A stretch of 5,794 nucleotides of DNA from NCBI GenBank assembly GCA_019752975.1, contig JAIELM010000061.1:1-5794 (forward strand). Reading direction: 5' to 3'. Position 1 is the first letter of the stretch; each line of letters opens with the position of its first letter. The position numbers were made by a program, and so were the translations under genes. Below the pieces are notes generated by a model that had not been told where the DNA came from, searched no databases, and saw only the letters and a list, made by a program, of their open reading frames with translations. Origin of the DNA: Undibacterium sp. Lineage in GTDB: Bacteria; Pseudomonadota; Gammaproteobacteria; Burkholderiales; Burkholderiaceae_D. Shown one piece after another: positions 1 through 4,016 of the stretch.

Positions 1-268
1 TTAAACGCTTTACTGAGACCACGGTATTCTTAGGATCCTTGGTTTGTTCGGCCTGTGCCTTGTAACCGATGTGAGCATGACCATTGGCGAGATAACGCAC
101 TACCGAGGGCAAAAGTGAGCGACCTTCTTCATCGTTCAAGACTTCAGGAATGCTATTTCTGACCGTTGCGACCAAGGAATTGGTCGTGCCTAAATCGATC
201 CCGACCGCCAAACGATGTTGATGTGGGGCGGTGGACATGCCCGGTTCTGAAATTTGTAGTAAGGCCAT
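1..268 (-). CDS. hscA: HscA, Hsp70-type Fe-S cluster chaperone (5' end only, 89 codons)
   Basis: This is the start of the specialised Hsp70 ATPase that, with HscB, binds IscU and drives release of its iron-sulfur cluster in the cytoplasm. Reading the minus strand from the ATG at 268 gives [20 protein letters not shown], which closely resembles the N-terminus of E. coli HscA. The Hsp70 phosphate-1 nucleotide-binding loop [12 protein letters not shown] follows at about residues 23-34, and a conserved LLPSVVRY stretch at about 52-59. The frame stays open to the window edge, so the rest of the ATPase domain and the whole substrate-binding domain lie outside. The start is 12 bp after the hscB stop with only a weak purine-rich leader, so translation is probably coupled to hscB. 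Identity is very secure; the length is unknown because the gene is cut by the window. Confidence 0.96.
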   Translation of the reverse strand, partial: MALLQISEPGMSTAPHQHRLAVGIDLGTTNSLVATVRNSIPEVLNDEEGRSLLPSVVRYLANGHAHIGYKAQAEQTKDPKNTVVSVKRL

Positions 269-280
269 AGCGTATTTTCT

Positions 281-832
281 CTAATCGTCCAATGCGGCGA
301 TATCCGCCAAAAATTTTTCTAAAAACAGACAGCCACGTAACTGCTGCGCCGCCGCATGAAAATCACCAATCTCAATGGCGATCCCGGCGTTTGCTAGATC
401 GGTTTTTAAGTCGTGTCGTAATTCTTTTTCTAATCGCAGCATGCTGGCATGGTCGCTACTATGTCTCGCGTCATCAAACGCTTCCCGCCACTCCATTTGC
501 TGCATCAGAAAAGCTGCTGGCATGCTGGTGTTGGATTCGGTTTGCAAGTCTACGCCATTCAGTGCGCACAAATAAATGGCGCGTTTCAGCGGATCTTTCA
601 GGGTCTGATACGCTTCATTGGCTTGTGTTGCCCACTGCATCGCAATACGTTTTTCTATATCGCTAGCGTGTACAAATTTGTCTGGATGGACTGTAGATTG
701 CACTTCGCGGTAAGCGTTGTCGAGTTCGGTTCTATCCAACTCAAATGAGTTGTTTAACTGGAATAGGGCGAAATGATTTTGCATGATGGTGGTCGTGGAA
801 CTGAGCACGGTAAGGGTGGTACTTGGTTTCAT
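281..832 (-). CDS. hscB: HscB (Hsc20), J-domain co-chaperone
   Basis: HscB is the J-protein partner that delivers IscU to HscA and stimulates its ATPase during cluster transfer. The J-domain lies at about residues 18-90 and carries the diagnostic HPD motif in STVHPDKF. It is followed by an NEAYQTLKDPLKRAIYL segment and by FLMQQMEWRE, the start of the C-terminal helical IscU-binding domain. The protein is 183 aa from the first ATG, against about 171 in E. coli. The excess is a Ser/Thr-rich N-terminus of 16 residues. Homology begins at an internal Met (M17, codon starting at 784; MQNHFALF), which would give 167 aa. The upstream ATG has a modest purine-rich AAAGAAGA leader, whereas M17 has no Shine-Dalgarno sequence, so I keep the longer form while regarding M17 as possible. 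The stop is TAG. A 134-bp gap separates it from iscA and 12 bp from hscA. Confidence 0.93.
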   Translation of the reverse strand: MKPSTTLTVLSSTTTIMQNHFALFQLNNSFELDRTELDNAYREVQSTVHPDKFVHASDIEKRIAMQWATQANEAYQTLKDPLKRAIYLCALNGVDLQTESNTSMPAAFLMQQMEWREAFDDARHSSDHASMLRLEKELRHDLKTDLANAGIAIEIGDFHAAAQQLRGCLFLEKFLADIAALDD

Positions 833-966
833 GTCCGGTCTTCTTTAAAGCATGGGTAACGGACTAAAGTGGAGTCACTTGATACTGATCGACACTGAGA
901 CACCTGGTCTGGACCAGTAAAGCAGGTATAAGCTGGCTTGATCCCTTGCCTATCACTATCGCTCAA
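833..966 (-). other. iscA-hscB spacer with two short palindromes
   Basis: This 134-bp non-coding spacer is long for the inside of an isc operon. Two short inverted repeats are visible. CTGGTCTGGACCAG at 904-917 is a 14-bp sequence with 6-bp arms around a 2-bp centre. AAGTG and CACTT at 867-871 and 876-880 flank a 4-nt loop. Neither is followed by a T-run in the direction of transcription, so neither looks like an intrinsic terminator. They could be mRNA processing or stabilising hairpins, or an operator; the sequence does not decide. I see no convincing promoter or small ORF here. Confidence 0.5.
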
Positions 967-1290
967 TTAAATCCTAAAACTCTCACCACAACCACATTCG
1001 TCTTTTACGTTGGGGTTGTAGAACTTAAAACCCTCGTTTAAACCTTCCCTAGCAAAATCTAATTCTGTGCCATCGATGTAAGGAAGGCTCTTTGGATCGA
1101 CAAAAACTTTGACGCCGTGCGATTCAAAAACTTGATCGCCATTGCCAGTTTCGTCTACATATTCCAATTTGTAAGCCATGCCTGAGCATCCGGTAGTACG
1201 TACACCAAAGCGTAAGCCTATGCCTTTGCCACGACGCTCCATGTATCGGGTCACATGTTTTGCTGCTTTTTCTGTCAGGGTAATTGCCAT
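967..1290 (-). CDS. iscA: IscA, A-type iron-sulfur carrier/scaffold
   Basis: IscA is a small cytoplasmic A-type carrier that receives clusters from the IscU/HscBA machinery and passes them to apo-proteins. The protein is 107 aa, the normal family length. The three conserved cluster-ligand cysteines are present: Cys35 in [10 protein letters not shown], and Cys99 and Cys101 in the C-terminal DECGCGESF. Other IscA hallmarks are the [10 protein letters not shown] start, the LEYVDE segment and [11 protein letters not shown]. The ATG at 1290 has a short GGAAA purine stretch ahead of it. Its position between iscU and hscB fits the standard isc order and argues against ErpA or SufA. It is separated from iscU by a 397-bp gap filled with palindromic repeats, which is atypical, so its expression may be partly uncoupled from iscRSU. 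The stop is TAA. Confidence 0.97.
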   Translation of the reverse strand: MAITLTEKAAKHVTRYMERRGKGIGLRFGVRTTGCSGMAYKLEYVDETGNGDQVFESHGVKVFVDPKSLPYIDGTELDFAREGLNEGFKFYNPNVKDECGCGESFRI

Positions 1291-1334
1291 GATATTTCCA
1301 ATGCTACAAAACCTCTCAACAAAGAGGTACAGGG

Positions 1335-1398
1335 TTAGGACTTACAAGTACTACCTTCAGCTCTGCGTCTAGCTGGCGCAATTTTGCCTAAGTCCTAA
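1335..1398. repeat. 64-bp palindromic element with TTAGGACTTA inverted ends
   Basis: The ends TTAGGACTTA (1335-1344) and TAAGTCCTAA (1389-1398) are perfect 10-bp reverse complements. A nested pair, CAGCT at 1358-1362 and AGCTG at 1371-1375, sits inside. The transcript could therefore fold as an outer stem with an inner stem-loop. The sequence AGGGTTA occurs at both borders (1331-1337 and 1398-1404) as a direct repeat overlapping the arms, possibly a trace of target duplication. I infer a small MITE-like or other dispersed palindromic repeat. The alternative is a locally evolved RNA structure in the isc mRNA. No transposase gene is present. Confidence 0.6.
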
Positions 1399-1514
1399 GG
1401 GTTAAGTAAAGCGACAAAAATAAACTAAAAATTTAGTAATTATTCAGCCCTCTATGACGAAGTTTAAATTTCAAAGTACTCCACCCTATTTTATGTCATT
1501 CACTAAGGTTTAAT

Positions 1515-1562
1515 CGGGAATCCAGTGGCGTACGTTGTTGAACAAAAGTCGCTGGATTCCCG
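1515..1562. repeat. Central long hairpin of the REP-like pair
   Basis: CGGGAATCCAG (1515-1525) and CTGGATTCCCG (1552-1562) form an 11-bp perfect stem. Four further pairs toward the loop, two of them G-U in the plus-strand RNA, extend it to 15 pairs and leave an 18-nt loop (1530-1547). In the isc transcript, read from the minus strand, the 11-bp core also forms. It overlaps the adjacent hairpin at 1557-1562, so the two cannot form together. Confidence 0.75.
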
Positions 1563-1579
1563 CTAAAAACATGCGGGAA
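1557..1579. repeat. Short REP-like hairpin TTCCCGC/GCGGGAA
   Basis: TTCCCGC (1557-1563) and GCGGGAA (1573-1579) pair perfectly around a 9-nt loop. This is the intact self-hairpin of the right-hand unit. The corresponding self-hairpin of the left-hand unit, near 1498-1520, has decayed on its outer arm. The left arm of this hairpin is shared with the longer central stem. Confidence 0.7.
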
Positions 1580-1687
1580 AGACGGCTTACATAGGGGTGG
1601 CTGAATAATTTTAAAATTTATATGATTGTCGCTACTGTCTCCGTGCTCAGTGATCTTGTCTAAGTTTTAAACTCTAAGTGAGGCGGG

Positions 1688-2077
1688 TTAGGCGTTCGTA
1701 GCGTGCTTAGTTTTGTAATCTAAAACTGCCGCTTTAATCGCATCTTCTGCCAAAATAGAGCAGTGAATTTTGACTGGTGGTAAAGCCAATTCTTCTGCGA
1801 TTTGAGTGTTCTTGATGGCGAGTGCTTGGTCCAAAGTTTTTCCCTTGACCCATTCAGTTACCAAAGAAGAAGATGCAATCGCCGAGCCACAGCCATAGGT
1901 CTTGAACTTCGCGTCTTGTATCGTGCCATCGGGGCCGACTTTGATTTGTAATTTCATGACGTCGCCACAAGCGGGCGCACCGACCATGCCAGTACCTACC
2001 GTGTCATCGCCTTTTTCGAAGGCGCCAACGTTACGTGGATTTTCGTAGTGATCCAACACTTTTTCTGAATATGCCAT
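1688..2077 (-). CDS. iscU: IscU, iron-sulfur cluster assembly scaffold
   Basis: IscU is the cytoplasmic scaffold on which 2Fe-2S clusters are built from sulfur supplied by IscS, before HscA/HscB-driven transfer. The protein is 129 aa, normal for the family. All key residues are visible: Cys37 and Asp39 in GAPACGDVMKLQ, Cys63 in KTYGCGSAIASSS, and His105-Cys106 in KIHCSILAEDAI. The HscA recognition segment LPPVK is at residues 99-103. The ATG at 2077 is preceded by a good AAGGA Shine-Dalgarno sequence 8 nt upstream. It starts 18 bp after the iscS stop, so co-transcription with iscS is almost certain. Downstream, however, the usual tight junction with iscA is replaced by a repeat-filled gap. 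The stop is TAA. Confidence 0.98.
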   Translation of the reverse strand: MAYSEKVLDHYENPRNVGAFEKGDDTVGTGMVGAPACGDVMKLQIKVGPDGTIQDAKFKTYGCGSAIASSSLVTEWVKGKTLDQALAIKNTQIAEELALPPVKIHCSILAEDAIKAAVLDYKTKHATNA

Positions 2078-2095
2078 GATGAAATTCCTTAAAAA

Positions 2096-3385
2096 TTAAT
2101 GAGCGGCCCATTGAATTGTTGAGATGTCTATGCCGTCTTTATACATGTCCCAAAGTGGCGACAGTTCGCGTAATTTTTCGACTTTGGTCTTCAATAAGTT
2201 GATCGTAAAATCAATATCTTCTTCGGTGGTAAAGCGGCCGATGGTAAAGCGTATTGAGCTATGTGCCAGTTCGTCGCTACGACCTAAAGCACGTAAAACA
2301 TAAGACGGTTCTAAGCTGGCAGATGTACATGCAGAACCAGAAGAAACCGCGATGTCTTTAATCGCCATGATCAAGGATTCGCCTTCGACATAATTGAAAC
2401 TAACGTTCAAATTATGCGGAACACGATGATCCATATCGCCATTGACATAGGTTTCTTCAATCTCTTGCAAGCCGCGTGCGAGGCGATCACGCATGCTGCG
2501 TACATGGGCTAATTCACTGGCCATTTCTTCTTTAGCGATGCGGAAGGCTTCGCCCATGCCAGCGATTTGATGTGGTGGAAGTGTACCTGAACGCAGACCA
2601 CGTTCATGTCCGCCACCATGCATTTGCGCTTCTAATCTGACGCGCGGTTTGCGACGAATATACAAAGCACCGACGCCTTTAGGGCCATAGGATTTATGCG
2701 CCGAAAAGGAGACTAAATCTACCTTAGTTTTTTCTAAATCGATTTCAACTTTGCCGGTGGCTTGTGCCGCGTCCGAGTGAAAAATAATTCCTTTTTCACG
2801 ACATAACTCGCCGATTTCAGCGATCGGTTGGATGACGCCGATCTCATTGTTGACCCACATTACCGAGACCAAGATCGTATCAGGGCGTATCGCTGCGGCC
2901 AACTGTTCTACGGTGATTAAACCATTGTCTTGTGGTTGCAAATAAGTCGCATCAAAACCCTGACGCTCTAATTCGCGTACCGTATCCAATACTGCCTTGT
3001 GCTCGGTCTTGACAGTGATGATATGTTTGCCCTTCGCTTTGTAAAAATTTGCTGCGCCCTTTAAAGCCAGATTATTACTTTCCGTTGCGCCTGAAGTCCA
3101 AATGATTTCGCGTTGATCGGCATTCACCAAGGCTGCCACATGCGCGCGCGCCTCTTCTACTGCGGCTTCCGCGTCCCAGCCATACATGTGACTGCGTGAA
3201 GCGGGATTGCCGAATTGCGCACGCAAAAACGGGATCATTTTTTCCGCCACACGAGGATCGACAGGAGTGGTCGCAGAATAATCCATGTAGATAGGAAAAT
3301 GCGGCGCATGGAGCGTATCGATCAAACTTTGGGTAAGTGGACGACTATTGATGTTGCTGTTAGTGCTAGTTGCGGCGGGATTCAT
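2096..3385 (-). CDS. iscS: IscS, PLP-dependent cysteine desulfurase
   Basis: IscS converts L-cysteine to L-alanine and holds the sulfur as a persulfide. It hands this to IscU and, in most bacteria, also to tRNA-thiolation and other pathways. It is a class V aminotransferase-fold enzyme. Visible residues are His129 in KTEHKAVLD, the PLP Schiff-base Lys231 in [12 protein letters not shown], and the catalytic Cys353 in [21 protein letters not shown] on the mobile loop. These match E. coli His104, Lys206 and Cys328 with a constant offset of 25. The C-terminus ([12 protein letters not shown]) is the IscS type rather than NifS or SufS. The 429-aa length exceeds E. coli's 404 because of a polar N-terminal extension before the conserved [15 protein letters not shown]. 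The start at 3385 is supported by a GGAG sequence 6 nt upstream. It lies 27 bp after iscR. Confidence 0.98.
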   Translation of the reverse strand: MNPAATSTNSNINSRPLTQSLIDTLHAPHFPIYMDYSATTPVDPRVAEKMIPFLRAQFGNPASRSHMYGWDAEAAVEEARAHVAALVNADQREIIWTSGATESNNLALKGAANFYKAKGKHIITVKTEHKAVLDTVRELERQGFDATYLQPQDNGLITVEQLAAAIRPDTILVSVMWVNNEIGVIQPIAEIGELCREKGIIFHSDAAQATGKVEIDLEKTKVDLVSFSAHKSYGPKGVGALYIRRKPRVRLEAQMHGGGHERGLRSGTLPPHQIAGMGEAFRIAKEEMASELAHVRSMRDRLARGLQEIEETYVNGDMDHRVPHNLNVSFNYVEGESLIMAIKDIAVSSGSACTSASLEPSYVLRALGRSDELAHSSIRFTIGRFTTEEDIDFTINLLKTKVEKLRELSPLWDMYKDGIDISTIQWAAH

Positions 3386-3391
3386 TCAAAA

Positions 3392-3395
3392 CTCC
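3392..3395 (-). promoter_or_regulatory. Shine-Dalgarno GGAG of iscS
   Basis: GGAG lies 6 nt before the ATG at 3385 in the 27-bp iscR-iscS junction. It supports the long IscS start over any start close to the conserved core. Just upstream is the self-complementary ATTTTTAAAAAT, which is AT-rich and unlikely to form a strong hairpin. Confidence 0.75.
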
Positions 3396-3412
3396 AAATT
3401 TTTAAAAATAGT

Positions 3413-3913
3413 TCAGACACTGCCAGTTCGTGCAGCACGTTCAGTTTGCGTATGGTGAACGATGACAACGGCGTTATCGCTGCATTTTTGTTTTTCAAGC
3501 TGTTGATCTACCAAGTCTTGCAATGAGACTGAGTCAAGAAAACTCAACATTTTTTCATTCAGGTTGGCCCATAGATTGTGCGTCATACATTGGGTGCCAC
3601 TGCCATGTTCATTCCCTTGGCAATTGCCTTTGCTGCCACATTGAGTAGCATCTAAAGGCTCATCTACCGCGATAATAATATCGGCCACCGTGACCTTTTG
3701 CGCAGGTCTTGCCAGATTGTAGCCACCACCAGGGCCGCGTACCGATTCCACGATGTCTTGACGACGTAATTTACTGAACAATTGCTCCAAATAAGACAGG
3801 GAAATGTCCTGACGCTGGCTAATGCCCGCAAGCGTCACAGGCTCCCCAACTTGCTGCATAGCAAGATCGAGCATCGCAGTGACCGCAAAACGACCTTTAG
3901 TGGTGAGGCGCAT
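3413..3913 (-). CDS. iscR: IscR, Rrf2-family Fe-S-sensing transcription regulator
   Basis: IscR represses the isc operon when it carries a 2Fe-2S cluster, and as apo-protein it regulates other promoters. The 166-aa protein starts with MRLTTKGRFAVTAMLDLA, the classic IscR winged-helix N-terminus. The recognition helix region ISLSYLEQLFSKLRR lies at 37-51, and the wing VRGPGGGYNLAR at 58-69. Cluster ligands are Cys92, Cys98 and Cys109 with His112 (CMTHNLW). E. coli has Cys92, Cys98, Cys104 and His107, so this protein has 5 extra residues between the second and third cysteines. I recall a similarly lengthened spacing in Burkholderia IscR, so it is probably a lineage trait. The ATG at 3913 lacks a clear Shine-Dalgarno sequence, but homology fixes the start. 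It heads the operon and sits behind a promoter with two IscR-like operators. The stop is TGA. Confidence 0.97.
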   Translation of the reverse strand: MRLTTKGRFAVTAMLDLAMQQVGEPVTLAGISQRQDISLSYLEQLFSKLRRQDIVESVRGPGGGYNLARPAQKVTVADIIIAVDEPLDATQCGSKGNCQGNEHGSGTQCMTHNLWANLNEKMLSFLDSVSLQDLVDQQLEKQKCSDNAVVIVHHTQTERAARTGSV

Positions 3914-3927
3914 GTGAGTTATTTGCT

Positions 3928-3952
3928 AAAGTTGAGTGATTAGCTCAAGTAT
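3928..3952 (-). promoter_or_regulatory. Second putative IscR type 1 operator, over the start point
   Basis: On the minus strand this 25-bp site begins ATACTTGAG and ends CACTCAACTTT. By my alignment it matches 20 of 25 positions of the E. coli type 1 consensus (ATASYYGAC half and its mirror). It also agrees with the upstream site at 20 of 25 positions. It lies at the centre of a 37-bp imperfect inverted repeat (3922-3958) whose outer arms are TTTGCTA and TAGCAAA. It overlaps the -10 and the predicted start near 3941, a position suited to repression. Binding is inferred, not shown. Confidence 0.6.
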
Positions 3953-3976
3953 AGCAAACTTGAGTGATTTTGTCAG
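3948..3976 (-). promoter_or_regulatory. Sigma-70-type promoter of iscR and the isc operon
   Basis: On the minus strand, CTGACA (3971-3976) is followed by a 17-bp spacer and TATACT (3948-3953). A TG one base before the -10 makes it an extended -10 promoter. Each hexamer matches consensus at 5 of 6 positions. The predicted transcription start is near 3941, giving a leader of about 28 nt before the iscR ATG. It is the only strong promoter I see in the window and should drive iscRSU and, if transcription passes the repeats, iscA-hscBA. Confidence 0.8.
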
Positions 3977-3980
3977 GTAT
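3956..3980 (-). promoter_or_regulatory. Putative IscR type 1 operator over the -35 and spacer
   Basis: On the minus strand this 25-bp site begins ATACCTGAC and ends CACTCAAGTTT. It matches 22 of 25 positions of the E. coli IscR type 1 consensus by my alignment. It covers the whole -35 hexamer and most of the spacer, so 2Fe-2S-IscR bound here should block RNA polymerase. The match, its position and the downstream gene being iscR itself together make negative autoregulation very likely. Confidence 0.78.
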
Positions 3981-4016
3981 CTCAAATTTTGCTGGCGTTT
4001 TGGCTGAAGCCCTGCT

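Larger units (their letters stand above)
1438..1610. mobile_element. 173-bp MITE-like element enclosing a REP/BIME-like pair
   Basis: The outer ends AATTATTCAGCC (1438-1449) and GGCTGAATAATT (1599-1610) are perfect 12-bp reverse complements. The similarity continues inward with a 2-nt bulge (left CTCTATG, right arm CCCTATG in complement). It continues weakly outward into AT-rich sequence. Inside are two related arms in opposite orientation, about 1481-1529 and 1548-1604, sharing CCACCC near their outer ends and CGGGAATCCAG near the centre. The TCATTC...CGGGAATCCAG pattern resembles the REP-like palindromes scattered in many proteobacterial genomes; that comparison is from memory. It encodes nothing, so any movement would depend on a transposase acting in trans. 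No clean target-site duplication is evident. Class and activity are inference. Confidence 0.6.
1291..1687. other. 397-bp non-coding gap between iscU and iscA
   Basis: No credible coding region lies here. The gap holds two independent palindromic sequences (1335-1398 and 1438-1610, listed separately), an AT-rich stretch between them (about 1411-1440), and a 77-bp tail next to iscU. The tail contains a small 11-bp palindrome, AGTTTTAAACT, near 1663-1673. I looked on the minus strand for a promoter for iscA and found no good -35/-10 pair, and I found no IscR type 1 match. I also saw no GC-rich hairpin followed by a T-run that would act as a clear intrinsic terminator after iscU. Confidence 0.75.

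Noticed and set aside
292..748. Three overlapping plus-strand ORFs opposite hscB
   Set aside because: They lie antisense to a clear hscB, overlap one another in different frames, and show no recognisable domain. They are frame shadows.
1178..1372. Plus-strand ORF of 64 codons over the iscA start and the adjacent gap
   Set aside because: Most of it is antisense to iscA and the rest runs through palindromic repeat; no coding signal.
1291..1440. Possible separate promoter for iscA
   Set aside because: AT-rich patches exist, but I found no -35/-10 pair of reasonable quality and spacing, and no IscR-type site.
799..1651. ACTGAGCACGG shared in inverted orientation between 800-810 and 1641-1651
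   Set aside because: An 11-bp match is expected by chance several times in a window this size, and one copy lies inside hscB coding sequence.
3215..3526. Plus-strand ORF of 103 codons across the iscS-iscR junction
   Set aside because: It is antisense to the well-conserved starts and ends of two real genes and has no family resemblance.
3997..4016. Possible uvrB terminator around GGCTTCAGCC
   Set aside because: The stem is only 3-4 bp and there is no T-run after it in the direction of transcription.
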